Shown one piece after another: positions 6,572 to 15,067 of a stretch of DNA of 33,049 nt. The position numbers and the translations under genes are program-made. Under the pieces are notes generated by a model, which saw only the letters and a list, made by a program, of their open reading frames with translations, had not been told where the DNA came from and did no database searches. Numbering within the stretch: position 1 is the first letter of the stretch; each line of letters opens with the position of its first letter. The stretch comes from Methylobacterium variabile. Its GTDB lineage: Bacteria; Pseudomonadota; Alphaproteobacteria; Rhizobiales; Beijerinckiaceae. The stretch spans positions 1-33,049 of the forward strand of contig NZ_LABY01000036.1 of NCBI RefSeq assembly GCF_001043975.1, written 5' to 3'.

Positions 6572-8266
6572 TCAGGCCGCCCGCACGGTGTCGAGGAACC
6601 GGCGCACCTCCGCCGTGAGGTTCTCGGACTGGCGCGACAGCTCCGAGGCCGCGTCCAGCACCAGCGAGGCCGCCGCGCCCGTCTCCTCCGCCGCCCCGGC
6701 GACACCGGCGATGTTCGCCGACACCTCCCCGGTGCCGGCGGCGGCCTGGGAGACGTTGCGCACGATCTCCTGCGTGGCGGCGCCCTGCTCCTCCACCGCC
6801 GCGGCGATCGAGGTCGCGACCCCCGAGATCTCGCGGATGCGGCCGCCGATCGCCCCGATCGCCCCGACCGCCTGCTGCGTCGATCCCTGGATGCGCCCGA
6901 TCTGCGCGGTGATCTCCTCGGTGGCCTTGGCGGTCTGGCCGGCGAGTTCCTTGACCTCCGCGGCGACGACCGCGAAGCCGCGGCCCGCCGCCCCGGCCCG
7001 GGCCGCCTCGATGGTGGCGTTGAGCGCGAGCAGGTTGGTCTGGGCCGCGATCGACGAGATCAGGCCGACGACATCGCCGATGCGGGCGACCGCCGCGCTC
7101 AGCTCCTGCACGAGGACCCCGGTCCGGTCGGCCTCCGTCACGGCGGCGCGGGCGAGCGCGGCCGAGCCGTCGACCTGGCGGCCGATCTCCTGGACGGAAG
7201 CGCCCAGCTCCTCGGCCGCGGCCGCGACGGTGCCGACATTGCCCGACGCCGCCTCGGCGGCGGCGGTCGCGTCCGCCGACCGGCCGGCGGTCTGCGTCGC
7301 CGTCGCCGTCATGGTCCGGGCGGTCGTCTGCAGCTCGGTGGCGGAGGACGCGACCCGGCCGACGATGCCGCCGACCGCCTGCTCGAACGCGTCCGCCATC
7401 TGGCGCATGCCCGACCGGCGCTGCTCCTCCACCGAGGCGCGCGACAACGCGGACTCCTCCTCTAAGGTCCGGCTGCGGATCAGGTTGTCCTTGAACACCT
7501 GGACCGCCCGCGCCATCCGGCCGACCTCGTCGCGCCGCAGCGTGCCGTCGATCGTCACCGCGGTGTCGCCGGCGGCGAGCCGCTCCATGGTGCGGGACAT
7601 CGCGACGACCGGGCCGGCGACGCCGCGCTGCAGGATGAGCCACGCGAGGACGAGCGCCACGGCGCAGGCCGCGGTGGCGACGACCAGCGTGGTGAGGCGG
7701 GCGCTCTCGTCGGCTCCCGCCGCCGTCTCGCTCGCCTGCCGCATCATCGCCTCGGCGCCGGCCTCGATCTCGGTCAGGACGCGGTGGGCCGCCGACAGCG
7801 CGGGGTCGACGCGCTCGCGGCCGACCCGGAGCGCCTGGTCCTGCTGGCTGCCGAAGGTCTTGGTGATCAGGTCGTCCGTCGCCTCGAAGGCCAAGTTGAA
7901 CTGGGCCAGGACCTGCTCGGTGCCCTTCGCCGCCGCGGGCATGAGCGCCTTCAGCCGGTCGAGCCGGCCCGGCAGCGCGGCGGCGATCGCCTTCGTTTCC
8001 TTCTCGAGGCTGTCGAGCTCGGTCATCGAGCTCTCCGAGACGATGCGGTTCACGACCGCGGCGTAGCGCGTCAGCTCGAGCTGGACTTCGGAGGCCACCC
8101 GGCTCGCGACGACCTCACGGCCGAGCACGTCCTGGTAAGTCAGGGCGATGTGGCTCATGCGCGACAAGGCGAAGCCGCACAGCCCGGCCAGCAGGACCAG
8201 CAGCAGGCCGACGGGGATCGAGGCCTTCGCGAGGATCCGCATGTTGTCGAGGCGAGAACGAGTCAC
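6572..8266 (-). CDS. Methyl-accepting chemotaxis protein
   Basis: This is a 564-residue transmembrane receptor. The first membrane helix is near residues 17-36 ([16 protein letters not shown]). A periplasmic four-helix-type sensor of about 150 residues follows, then the second helix ([20 protein letters not shown]), a HAMP linker and a long methyl-accepting coiled coil. The hairpin tip that binds CheA/CheW is clear ([20 protein letters not shown], then [16 protein letters not shown]). There is no C-terminal CheR-tethering pentapeptide. The GTG at 8266 has GGAG upstream, while the ATG at 8242 has none, so the GTG is preferred. The ligand is unknown. The gene is alone and converges on the cupin operon. 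Confidence 0.93.
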   Translation of the reverse strand: MTRSRLDNMRILAKASIPVGLLLVLLAGLCGFALSRMSHIALTYQDVLGREVVASRVASEVQLELTRYAAVVNRIVSESSMTELDSLEKETKAIAAALPGRLDRLKALMPAAAKGTEQVLAQFNLAFEATDDLITKTFGSQQDQALRVGRERVDPALSAAHRVLTEIEAGAEAMMRQASETAAGADESARLTTLVVATAACAVALVLAWLILQRGVAGPVVAMSRTMERLAAGDTAVTIDGTLRRDEVGRMARAVQVFKDNLIRSRTLEEESALSRASVEEQRRSGMRQMADAFEQAVGGIVGRVASSATELQTTARTMTATATQTAGRSADATAAAEAASGNVGTVAAAAEELGASVQEIGRQVDGSAALARAAVTEADRTGVLVQELSAAVARIGDVVGLISSIAAQTNLLALNATIEAARAGAAGRGFAVVAAEVKELAGQTAKATEEITAQIGRIQGSTQQAVGAIGAIGGRIREISGVATSIAAAVEEQGAATQEIVRNVSQAAAGTGEVSANIAGVAGAAEETGAAASLVLDAASELSRQSENLTAEVRRFLDTVRAA

Positions 8267-8717
8267 GATGCCGCTCCGTCGGGGCAAACCTCGCACGTCC
8301 ATGCCATGACAGAGTTGATCCGAGCTTAATGCACTCTTGCGCCGGGTCATCGAGACCCTGCGGCGGGCTGGGCTCAGCGTAATCGTTCGGTCTTCGAGGA
8401 AACCATCGTTCCACCGATCCAACCAGTGCCGGGCTTCACGGGACGATGTACAATGATGCATAGCCCGGCTTGGCATCAGGGCGCACGGCGAAGCAACGTC
8501 GCGGGCGGCGCGGTCTCGACAGACAACGCATACCCTTCCGTTACGTCGAAGCCCATCCTTCCGGGCCACGCCACTGGAAGGACCGGCGCGACGACGACGA
8601 TGGTCTCGCGGTCGCCAATCAGCGGCTTCGGTCCGGCGGTGGCGAAGGGGCCTCTCGCGGGCGAGGCCCGTTCCGGGCCGCGGCAGCGCCCGCGGGTTAG
8701 TCGACGGTTACGCCGCC
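8267..8717. other. Gap between receptor gene and hypothetical gene
   Basis: No certain gene is found. The part nearest 8267 should carry the receptor promoter on the minus strand. A minus-strand frame from about 8660 to 8476 reads as plausible protein with GC-biased codons (for example [20 protein letters not shown]) but has no usable start codon. It may be a remnant or chance. Confidence 0.4.
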
Positions 8718-9710
8718 TCACTCCCAGCGGTCGATCCGGTAGCACGCCGTGCCGACCGCGCTCTCGACCCGGATCCGGTGATCGCCGTCCTGCCCGACGA
8801 GGAGTCCGTTGGCGGACCCCTCGGGCAAGCCCCAGTTCGCCGGGGGCGAGCCATTGACGTAGAGGTACAAGGAGACCGGGTTGCGCGCCTCGGGCCGATC
8901 CCATTGCAGGAGCGGCGGCGCCGCGGGATCGACGGCGGTGACGAGGCCGCAGAAGGTCATCCGTCCCGCCGCGAACACCCACATCCGCTGCGCCTCCGGG
9001 AGCACCTCGCGCGCGAACTTCGCCCAGGTGACCGCCTGCGCCGGCATGTCGAGCGAGCCGTCGGCGGCGCCCGTCGCCTTGGTCCTGAGATGCCCGAAGA
9101 TCCCGTTGCCGCGGGGTGACGATGACGCCACCACCTCCGGCGCCGCTCCGCACGGTCGCCAGATCGTCGGGATGTCGTCGAGGCGCGCGGAGCGGCGGCG
9201 GAGGGCCGGCTCGAGGCCCAGCTGGGCGAACAGGCGCTCGGCCTGGGCGATGGTGCCCGCCTTCGGCGGCGCCTGCGGGCGTTGGTACTGGAGGGGGTGC
9301 ATCTTGGCGTCGAAGCGCGCCTTGACCGTCGCGAAGTCGAGGCCGGCGGCGATGTCCTCCAGCAGCGTGCCGATCATCGCCCCGCGCGGCGTGCAGAAGC
9401 CGGGCGGCGCCGCGGCAACGGCACGCCAGAGGATCGCGTCCCGCTTGACGCCGGCCCTGCGCGGAATCTCGTCGTGCAGCCGCAGCAGAAACTCCGCCGG
9501 GCCGAAGGAGCAGGTGTGATACGGCCGGCGCTCAGGCGGCAGGTGGTCGAGGAAGACGGGGCCGAGGTCGGGCGCGTCGACCTCGAAGAGACGGCCGCCC
9601 GCCGCGAGGACCGCGTCGAAGCGTGTCTGGACGGAACGCGACAGCGCGTCGAACGCCGCCGCTTCGCTCGCACCGCCGTGCGGCGGCTCCCCATCGCGAT
9701 GTTCGGTCAT
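8718..9710 (-). CDS. Conserved-looking hypothetical protein, 330 residues
   Basis: No function is assigned. The chosen ATG at 9710 has AGGGTGG upstream; an in-frame extension to 9887 has no ribosome binding site and a random composition. The protein is soluble, with an alpha-helical N-terminal half and a motif-rich middle (MHPLQYQRPQAPPKAGTIAQ, then AERLFAQLGLE). The C-terminal part carries ITW/VTWAKFAREVLPEA-type and RNPVSLYLYVNGSPPANWGL segments. From memory of similar proteins, this type occurs in phages and bacterial accessory regions, but no experimental role is known to me. No phage genes are nearby. Codon use is as in the rest of the window. Confidence 0.7.
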   Translation of the reverse strand: MTEHRDGEPPHGGASEAAAFDALSRSVQTRFDAVLAAGGRLFEVDAPDLGPVFLDHLPPERRPYHTCSFGPAEFLLRLHDEIPRRAGVKRDAILWRAVAAAPPGFCTPRGAMIGTLLEDIAAGLDFATVKARFDAKMHPLQYQRPQAPPKAGTIAQAERLFAQLGLEPALRRRSARLDDIPTIWRPCGAAPEVVASSSPRGNGIFGHLRTKATGAADGSLDMPAQAVTWAKFAREVLPEAQRMWVFAAGRMTFCGLVTAVDPAAPPLLQWDRPEARNPVSLYLYVNGSPPANWGLPEGSANGLLVGQDGDHRIRVESAVGTACYRIDRWE

Positions 9711-9940
9711 CCAGCCACCCTGGGGTCCGCTGCAACGCCCGCACTGGTACGATGAACGCTGCCCGGAGAGCAAAAGCCTGCGGTCCGCACGTCCCGTCCG
9801 CTCCGTCAGGCTCCCCGAAGGACAGGCTCGAACGGGGTCGGGCCACGGACGGCCCGGAATCCGGCTCCGGCCGCAGCGCGGCAACACTGTTCGTCACCTG
9901 CGGCAGCCCTTCACCCAGCCGATCCGACAGGGGGCGGGCC

Positions 9941-10162
9941 TCAGCCCTCGCGGTCGGCGCGGCGCAGCGACCAGACGAGGGCGCCGTCGGCGTCCACCAG
10001 CCACAGGGCGTTCACCTGCTCGTCGGCGGGCGACAGGTCGCGGGCGTTGACGAGGCGCACGGCCTCCTGCCGGTCGGCGGCGGTGATGATCTCGTCGATC
10101 AGCGAGGGCCCGATCTCCCCGTCCGTGGCGCGGATCGCCCCGCGCAGTCGGTATGCCGGCAT
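9941..10162 (-). CDS. Small hypothetical protein, 73 residues
   Basis: The peptide starts MPAYRLRGAIRATDG and ends with an alternating hydrophobic stretch (NALWLVDADGALVWSLR). Charged, small and GC-biased codons point to a real soluble protein. A G-rich ribosome binding site directly precedes the ATG at 10162. The pattern, a short beta-strand, a helix with DEIITAADRQEAVRLV and a final strand pair, suggests a compact alpha/beta fold. No family is recognised. The longer frame that runs through it to 10705 is not supported. Confidence 0.6.
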   Translation of the reverse strand: MPAYRLRGAIRATDGEIGPSLIDEIITAADRQEAVRLVNARDLSPADEQVNALWLVDADGALVWSLRRADREG

Positions 10163-10380
10163 CCGCCCCCCGTCGCGTCCCGCCCGCGTGTCGGCGCCAT
10201 TGTCGGGCGGGGAAGTTCGCCGATCAAGGACCGGACGAGCCTCAGCCCCCGGCGAATCCGCCCGGCGCCGAAAATCGTCGGCGGCCGCCGACGACGCGCG
10301 GCTGCGCGGTGATACCGGCCACGCTCGCTGGTGCAATGGTGCGCCCGCACCAGATCGAGCCGCGCGATACCGGTACGCGG

Positions 10381-10907
10381 TCAGCCGGTGCGTCGGGCCG
10401 TCCAGCGCCCAGAGCATGGGCTGAGCCCGGCGAGGCTCCAGCGCCCGCTGCCGCTGGCGCCGCGCAGGCGGCCGGTGACGTCGACGCTGGCGAGGCCGCT
10501 GCGGATCGTGCCGGTGATGCGGCCGTCCGCGGCGGCACGCCCCGAGGCGTCGACCCCGTTGCCGCCGGCATCGTCCACGGTGCCGCCCCGGATGACGATC
10601 GGAAGTGGTAGGGACCGGTGCAACGACCGGTCTCGGTAGTCGCGACGACCGACCAGGCCCCATCGAAGCGGCTCGTCGCAAGGGCGTCGGTGGCCCAGCC
10701 GGCAATGGCGAGGAACAGGCCCGGCGCGACGGTTCGCGACAGGCGCGCGAGGACGTGTCCGAGGGGCGCGCCGGCCTTGAGGGCGAGGATCCGGTGACCG
10801 GCGACCCGCAGCTGGCGACAGATCGCGGCCTGCATGACGATGATGGCGGAACCCGGCGCTGAGACCGGTTCGCACGTCACTTCGTCTTTACGCACGGAAG
10901 CATCCAT
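10381..10907 (-). pseudogene. Frameshifted gene for a small exported protein
   Basis: Two overlapping minus-strand frames each carry half of one recognisable protein. The upstream frame (ATG at 10907, or ATG at 10835) gives a hydrophobic export-type segment (APGLFLAIAGWATDALA) followed by RFDGAWSVVATTETGRCTG. The downstream frame continues as PIVIRGGTVDDAGGNGVDAS and ends GRWSLAGLSPCSGRWTARR. The join is near 10600-10602, where loss of one C (TTCCGATC for an expected TTCCCGATC) would explain the break. The FDG-W-S-V...GRW...CSGRWTA layout is that of small periplasmic proteins common in this group of bacteria. This is either a real inactivating mutation or a sequencing error. Confidence 0.7.
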
Positions 10908-11066
10908 ATCGACAGCGTACTCCTGCGATTGGCGGCGTGCTTTCGGCGCCCTGGATCGGGCAGTCCCATGGGGCAGCGCGCCCGGCAGGCGGTGACGGGA
11001 CTTATTTCTGGTCACCGGCAATTACGTCAATGATACGAATTTACCGGTGAAAGAAGCTGTCGCCAG

Positions 11067-11091
11067 GGAACCCGCTCGCGCGCGATCCGTT
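11067..11091 (+). promoter_or_regulatory. Candidate EcfG (general stress) promoter
   Basis: GGAAC (11067-11071), a 16-base spacer and CGTT (11088-11091) match the consensus of alphaproteobacterial EcfG/SigT promoters exactly. The expected transcription start is near 11100, just ahead of the PAS-LuxR regulator and upstream of the CsbD cluster. An ECF sigma factor of EcfG-like type lies 10.6 kb upstream at the window edge. Confidence 0.6.
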
Positions 11092-11143
11092 TGTGCTCCG
11101 CTGCCGCATGGGGCGGCGTGTACGAGCAGGGATCGGGCGAGCC

Positions 11144-12604
11144 GTGACCGCGGGCGTCGACAGGCATGAACTCCGGCAGATCATCGCCGGCCTCAGCGAG
11201 GGCGTGATCCTGGTCGAGCCCGACCAGACCATCGCCTACGCCAACGAGGCCGCGCTCGCGATGCACGGCGCCGAGAGCCTGGACGAGATCGGCCCGACGG
11301 TCGACGCCTACCGGGCCCGCTTCGCCCTGCGCTACCGCAACAAGCGCGCGCCGGAGAGCTACCCCATCGAGCGCGTCGTCGCCGGCGAGCGCTTCCATGA
11401 CGTCGTGGTCGAGGTGACGCGCACCGACAAGCCGGACGTCGCCTTCGTCCATTCGCTCCGTAGCCTCGTCGCGACGGACCGGGAGGGCAAGCCGAGCTGC
11501 CTCGTGCTGATCCTCAAGGACGTGTCCGACCAGTTCGAGGCCGAGGAGCGCTTCGAGCGGACCTTCAACGCCAACCCGGCCCCGGCGGTGATCACGCGGC
11601 TGTCGGACCTGCGCCACGTCAAGGTGAATGCCGGCTTTCTGGAGATGACCGGGCACACCCGCGACGCGGTGATCGGGCGCAGCGTCTACGAGGTCGACGT
11701 GCTGGCCAATGCCCGAAACCGCGACCTGGCGGTCGCGCGGCTGAACGAGGGCGGCACGATCCCGCAGATGGAGGCGCGCCTGGACCTGCCGGACGGCGGC
11801 AGCCGCTTCGTCATCGTGGCGGGCCAGCCGATCGAGATGGGCGACGAGCCCTGCATGCTGTTCACCTTCGCGGATCTCGAGCTGCGCCGGAAGGCCGAGA
11901 CGGCCCTGCGCCAGAGCGAGGAGCGCTTCGCCAAGGCGTTCCGCCTGACCCCGGTGCCGACCCTGCTGGCGCGGGCCGAGGATTTCCAGGTCACCAGCAT
12001 CAACGAGTCCTTCGGCCGGGTCTTCGGCTTCGGCGAGGACAAGGTCGTCGGCCGCTCGCCGGGGGAGATCGGGCTGTGGGTCTCGGACGAGCAGCGCCAG
12101 CGCTTCGAGGCCGCGCTGGCGCGGACCGGCTACGTGCTGGGCCTGGAGGTCTGCCTGCGGCACGAGAACGGGGTCGACCTCGACTGCCTGGTCTCGGCCG
12201 AGCGCGTCACCATCAACGACGGCGAGTTCGTGCTGCTGGTCCTGCAGGACATCACCGAGCGCAAGCACACGGAACGGGAGCTGTTCGACGCCATCGAGAC
12301 CGTGATGGCGGACACCTCGTGGTTCAGCCGGGGCCTGATCGAGAAGCTGGCCAACCTGCGCCGGCCCGGACGCGAGGCCCCGGGCGCCGCGGTGCCCGAC
12401 CTGACCCTGCGCGAGCGCCAGATCCTGAACCTGATCTGCTCCGGGCTCGACGACGACGGCATCGCCCGCAAGCTCGGCCTGTCGCGCAACACCGTGCGCA
12501 ACCACGGTGCCGCGCTCTACCGCAAGCTCGGCGTGCACCGGCGGACGGAGGTCATCCTGTGGGGGCGCGAGCACGGCTTTCCGCTGCAGGCATCTGGTAG
12601 CTGA
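11144..12604 (+). CDS. PAS-domain transcriptional regulator with LuxR-type DNA-binding domain
   Basis: This is a 486-residue protein with three consecutive PAS-like sensor domains (roughly residues 8-115, 135-245 and 255-375) and a C-terminal LuxR helix-turn-helix (about 420-480: LTLRERQILNLICSGLDDDG, ARKLGLSRNTVRNHGAALYR). The PAS domains show the usual ends, such as VLILKDVSDQFEAEERF and VLLVLQDITERKHTER. No kinase or receiver domain is present, so the protein is probably a one-component sensor-regulator. The start is uncertain: GTG at 11144 has a weak AGGGA upstream, while ATG at 11108 and GTG at 11093 have none and lie close to the predicted transcription start. It sits just upstream of a CsbD-like gene cluster in the same orientation and may control it. 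Confidence 0.85.
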   Translation: MTAGVDRHELRQIIAGLSEGVILVEPDQTIAYANEAALAMHGAESLDEIGPTVDAYRARFALRYRNKRAPESYPIERVVAGERFHDVVVEVTRTDKPDVAFVHSLRSLVATDREGKPSCLVLILKDVSDQFEAEERFERTFNANPAPAVITRLSDLRHVKVNAGFLEMTGHTRDAVIGRSVYEVDVLANARNRDLAVARLNEGGTIPQMEARLDLPDGGSRFVIVAGQPIEMGDEPCMLFTFADLELRRKAETALRQSEERFAKAFRLTPVPTLLARAEDFQVTSINESFGRVFGFGEDKVVGRSPGEIGLWVSDEQRQRFEAALARTGYVLGLEVCLRHENGVDLDCLVSAERVTINDGEFVLLVLQDITERKHTERELFDAIETVMADTSWFSRGLIEKLANLRRPGREAPGAAVPDLTLRERQILNLICSGLDDDGIARKLGLSRNTVRNHGAALYRKLGVHRRTEVILWGREHGFPLQASGS

Positions 12605-12699
12605 AGTTTAGCCTACCAGTATTTCCTTACCATTGAACGCGCGTGGAGGGCGCACATCTGCAGGCCGGTCGGAGTCTTCTCAGTCACCGCGAGGTGCTC

Positions 12700-12858
12700 A
12701 TGACCAAGCGCGCGCCATCGACTTCCACCGAGCAGGTCAAGAGCTCGGTGAAGGAGGCCATCGGCAAGCTCACCGGCGACGTCCGGGTCGAGGCCGAGGG
12801 CCGGCGTCGGAAGGGCGAGGACCGGCCCCCGGACGGGGGCGGATCTCGCAAGAACTGA
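12700..12858 (+). CDS. CsbD-like small protein, 52 residues
   Basis: The core VKSSVKEAIGKLTGDVRVEA is the CsbD-family helix pattern (alternating K/E with AxGKLTGD), followed by a basic, proline- and glycine-rich tail. CsbD proteins are small, hydrophilic stress-induced proteins of unknown mechanism. The start is the ATG at 12700 with GAGG upstream, not the ATG at 12643. This copy is truncated compared with the normal family length of 60-70 and has lost the second half of the repeat-like helix. It is the first gene of the small-protein cluster after the PAS-LuxR regulator. Confidence 0.7.
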   Translation: MTKRAPSTSTEQVKSSVKEAIGKLTGDVRVEAEGRRRKGEDRPPDGGGSRKN

Positions 12859-12874
12859 CGCAGACGCCATCCGT

Positions 12875-12892
12875 CGGTCCCGCGCGGGACCG
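12875..12892. other. Perfect palindrome between CsbD-like genes
   Basis: GGTCCCGCGCGGGACC (12876-12891), extended by one further C/G pair on each side, is fully self-complementary. It sits between the stop of the 52-residue gene and the ribosome binding site of the next gene, and may fold in the mRNA or bind a protein. It has no T-run. Confidence 0.5.
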
Positions 12893-12924
12893 TCGTCCCG
12901 ACCCACCACCACAGGAGAATCCAG

Positions 12925-13293
12925 ATGGTTGATACGGATCGCATCACGGGTGCCGCCAAGGAACTCGGCGGCAAGCTGCAGGGTGCCGTCGGCGACCTGA
13001 CCGGCTCGCACCGCGACTCGGCCGAGGGCCGCTTCCGCGAGGCGCAGGGCGCGGCCGAGAACGCCTACGGCCAGGCCAAGGACACCGTCCGCCACGCCGC
13101 CGACCGGGCCCAGGACTATGCCGGCGAGGCCCAGGACCACGCCGAGGACGCCTACGAGCGGGGCAGCCACTACCTGCGCCGCGGCACCCGCCAGGTGAGC
13201 CACCAGGTCGCCGAGTACCCCCTCGCCTCGCTGGTGATCGCCGGCCTCGTGGGCTTCGGCCTCGGCCTCCTCGTCAGCGCCAACCGCGACTGA
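12925..13293 (+). CDS. CsbD-type stress protein with C-terminal membrane anchor, 122 residues
   Basis: Residues 1-55 form a CsbD-like region (DRITGAAKELGGKLQGAVGD, then AEGRFREAQGAAENAYGQAK). A long charged helix follows (HAADRAQDYAGEAQDHAEDA), and then one membrane helix near the C-terminus (PLASLVIAGLVGFGLGLLVS) closing with NRD. The last third resembles the tail-anchored ElaB/YqjD proteins of enterobacteria, which bind ribosomes at the membrane in stationary phase. Whether that role carries over is inference. AGGAGA precedes the ATG. The CsbD plus anchor layout recurs in the gene at 14666. Confidence 0.85.
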   Translation: MVDTDRITGAAKELGGKLQGAVGDLTGSHRDSAEGRFREAQGAAENAYGQAKDTVRHAADRAQDYAGEAQDHAEDAYERGSHYLRRGTRQVSHQVAEYPLASLVIAGLVGFGLGLLVSANRD

Positions 13294-13307
13294 GACCACG
13301 CCCGCAT

Positions 13308-13324
13308 CGCGGCCGGCGGCCGCG
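13308..13324. other. GC hairpin after the anchored CsbD gene
   Basis: CGCGGCC-GGC-GGCCGCG forms a 7-bp stem with a 3-base loop 14 bases after the stop codon. No T-run follows, so it is more likely an mRNA stability or pausing element than a classical terminator. Confidence 0.4.
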
Positions 13325-13374
13325 AGCCCCGGGGCCGCCGCCCACCGATGCACGAACGACCTCGGAGTAACGAC

Positions 13375-14295
13375 GTGACCCTCCAGACCCCCGTCTCCCC
13401 CCTCGCGGCCGCGGCGCAGGCCGACACGCGCGCCGTCGTGCTCAACCAGGTCTCCTGGGGCGCCATCTTCGCCGGCGCCGTCACCGCCCTGGTGACCCAG
13501 GTGATCCTGAACCTCCTCGGCGTGAGCCTGGGCCTGGCCTCGGTCGGCACCAACGCCGCCGACAACCCGGCCGCCTCGACCGTCTCGATCGGGGCGGGCC
13601 TGTGGTTCGTGATCTCGGGGATCGTCGCCTCGGTCGTCGGCGGCGCCATCGCCGGACGCTTGTCCGGCAAGCCGCTGCCGGGCGCGGCCGCCCTGCACGG
13701 GCTCGTCGCCTGGGCGGTGACGACCCTGGTGGTCATCTATCTCCTCGCCTCGGCGGCGAGCGGCCTCGTCGGCGGCGCGCTGAGCACGGTGTCGGGCGCG
13801 ATCGGCGGCGCCGGCAACGTCGTCGGCGGCACGGTGCAGACCGCCGCCCAGGCCGCGGCGCCCTCCCTGTCCAAGATCTCGAACCCCCTCGAGGGCATCG
13901 AGGACAAGGTGCGCCAGCAGGCCGCCGGCCAGGACCCGCAGGCCGCCCGCGACGCGGCGGTGGCGGCGGTGCGCGCCCTGATCACGGGCGACGCCTCGCA
14001 GAAGCAGCAGGCCGAGGCCCGCGCCGCGGACGCCCTCGCCAAGGCCCAGAACATCCCGGTCGAGCAGGCCCGCCAGCAGGTCCAGGACTACCAGAAGCAG
14101 TACGACGAGGCGGTCGCCACCGCCAAGCGGAAGGCAGAGGCCACGGCCGTCGCCGCGAAGTCGGCGGCGACGCAGGGAGCGTTCTACGCCGCCCTCGCGC
14201 TGATCCTCGGCGCGGCCGCCGCCTTCTTCGGCGGCCGCCTGGGCGCCCCGACGCCGACCACCCCGCTCGGCACCTACGACGCCCGGCGCGTCTGA
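13375..14295 (+). CDS. PhnA-like membrane protein of unknown function, 306 residues
   Basis: The protein has four predicted membrane helices: [20 protein letters not shown] and a Gly/Ala-rich helix pair in the first half (to about residue 140), and [19 protein letters not shown] at the C-terminus. Between them lies a soluble Ala/Gln-rich region (about 160-275) with helical, coiled-coil-like composition ([20 protein letters not shown]). Similar proteins in Methylobacterium are often labelled PhnA-like; I know of no proven function. The start is probably GTG at 13375, with GGAG eight bases upstream, rather than the ATG at 13348, which has no ribosome binding site. It is embedded in the CsbD cluster, suggesting a membrane partner in the same stress response. 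Confidence 0.8.
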   Translation: MTLQTPVSPLAAAAQADTRAVVLNQVSWGAIFAGAVTALVTQVILNLLGVSLGLASVGTNAADNPAASTVSIGAGLWFVISGIVASVVGGAIAGRLSGKPLPGAAALHGLVAWAVTTLVVIYLLASAASGLVGGALSTVSGAIGGAGNVVGGTVQTAAQAAAPSLSKISNPLEGIEDKVRQQAAGQDPQAARDAAVAAVRALITGDASQKQQAEARAADALAKAQNIPVEQARQQVQDYQKQYDEAVATAKRKAEATAVAAKSAATQGAFYAALALILGAAAAFFGGRLGAPTPTTPLGTYDARRV

Positions 14296-14304
14296 CGCAT
14301 CGCC

Positions 14305-14330
14305 GGCTCCCGCCGAGACGGGCGGGAGCC
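14305..14330 (+). terminator. Strong 10-bp hairpin after the PhnA-like gene
   Basis: GGCTCCCGCC (14305-14314) and GGCGGGAGCC (14321-14330) pair perfectly around a six-base loop. A T-run is absent, and the next gene begins 39 bases later, so it may act as a partial terminator or an mRNA-processing or stabilising stem. Confidence 0.45.
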
Positions 14331-14368
14331 GCCCCGACCCGCACCGATCCGAAGCAGGAGAGACTCCG

Positions 14369-14572
14369 ATGAGCAGCACCACCGACAAGCTCAAGGGCCT
14401 GGCCAACGAGGCCGTCGGCAACGTCAAGCAGGGCGTCGGCAAGGTCGCCGGCAACGACTCGCTCGTCGCCGAGGGCAAGGCCCAGGAGCTGAAGGGCGAG
14501 GCCCAGCGCACGGTCGGCGAGGCCAAGGACGGCCTCAAGCCCGTCGCCGACGCCGTCACCGGCCGCAAGTGA
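14369..14572 (+). CDS. CsbD-family stress protein, 67 residues
   Basis: This is a full-length CsbD protein. The typical pattern is seen throughout ([34 protein letters not shown]) with regularly spaced Lys, Glu, Ala and Gly. It is fully hydrophilic, without membrane segment or cysteine. Members are induced by the general stress response in many bacteria, and their molecular role is unknown. AGGAGAG stands eight bases upstream of the ATG. It lies third among the CsbD-like genes of the cluster, followed by an 11-base tandem duplication that includes the stop codon (14570-14591). Confidence 0.92.
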   Translation: MSSTTDKLKGLANEAVGNVKQGVGKVAGNDSLVAEGKAQELKGEAQRTVGEAKDGLKPVADAVTGRK

Positions 14573-14591
14573 GCCGCGACTGAGCCGCGAC
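14570..14591 (+). repeat. 11-base tandem duplication spanning a stop codon
   Basis: TGAGCCGCGAC occurs twice head-to-tail (14570-14580 and 14581-14591). The first copy contains the TGA stop of the CsbD gene, so the second copy supplies a spare stop in another frame. Confidence 0.8.
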
Positions 14592-14613
14592 GCGCCAGGC
14601 GCGCCGAGACCCG

Positions 14614-14634
14614 GCGGCGGGACCCTCCCGCCGC
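14614..14634 (+). terminator. 9-bp hairpin after the full-length CsbD gene
   Basis: GCGGCGGGA and TCCCGCCGC pair perfectly around a CCC loop and are followed by TCTTCC. It is terminator-like but with a weak T-tract. It lies 31 bases before the next ATG. Confidence 0.45.
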
Positions 14635-14665
14635 TCTTCCCCGATCCGACACTCAGGAGGACAGC

Positions 14666-15049
14666 ATGAACCGCGACCAGTTCCAGGGCGCGTCCCGTCA
14701 CCTGAAGGGCCGCGTCCAGACCGCCCTCGGCAGCCTCGCGGGCGATCCGGTCCGGCAGGTTCGCGGCGCCGCGAACCAGGTGGCCGGCGGCGCACAATAC
14801 GCCTACGGACGCGCCCGCGACCAGGCGGAGGATCTGGCCGACGACGGCCGCCGCCTCGCCCACGCCGCCCGCAAGCGGGCCGACGACCTGGTTCAGGACG
14901 GGCGCCACGCGGCCCGCACCGTGCGCCGCCGCGGCGAATCGTATGGCCGCCAAGCCCTGCACTACGCCGACGGCCACCGCACCAACACCCTGCTCGGGAT
15001 CGCCGCCCTCGCCTTCGCGGCGGGATGGCTGGTCCGTCGCTCGCGCTGA
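14666..15049 (+). CDS. CsbD-like protein with C-terminal membrane anchor, 127 residues
   Basis: The layout is the same as the 122-residue protein at 12925. It has an N-terminal CsbD-like part (SRHLKGRVQTALGSLAGDPV), a long basic/acidic helix (RARDQAEDLADDGRRLAHAA, then ARKRADDLVQDGRHAARTVR), and a C-terminal membrane helix (TLLGIAALAFAAGWLVRR). The middle helix is much more arginine-rich than in its paralogue, which would suit binding to nucleic acid or ribosomes; this is inference. AGGAGG six bases upstream fixes the ATG. The two anchored proteins probably arose by duplication and divergence. Confidence 0.82.
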   Translation: MNRDQFQGASRHLKGRVQTALGSLAGDPVRQVRGAANQVAGGAQYAYGRARDQAEDLADDGRRLAHAARKRADDLVQDGRHAARTVRRRGESYGRQALHYADGHRTNTLLGIAALAFAAGWLVRRSR

Positions 15050-15067
15050 CACGAGGGAGATGACACG

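Noticed and set aside
8476..8500. Possible sigma-54 promoter (TGGCAT...GC)
   Set aside because: The TTGCA half is not matched at the correct spacing.
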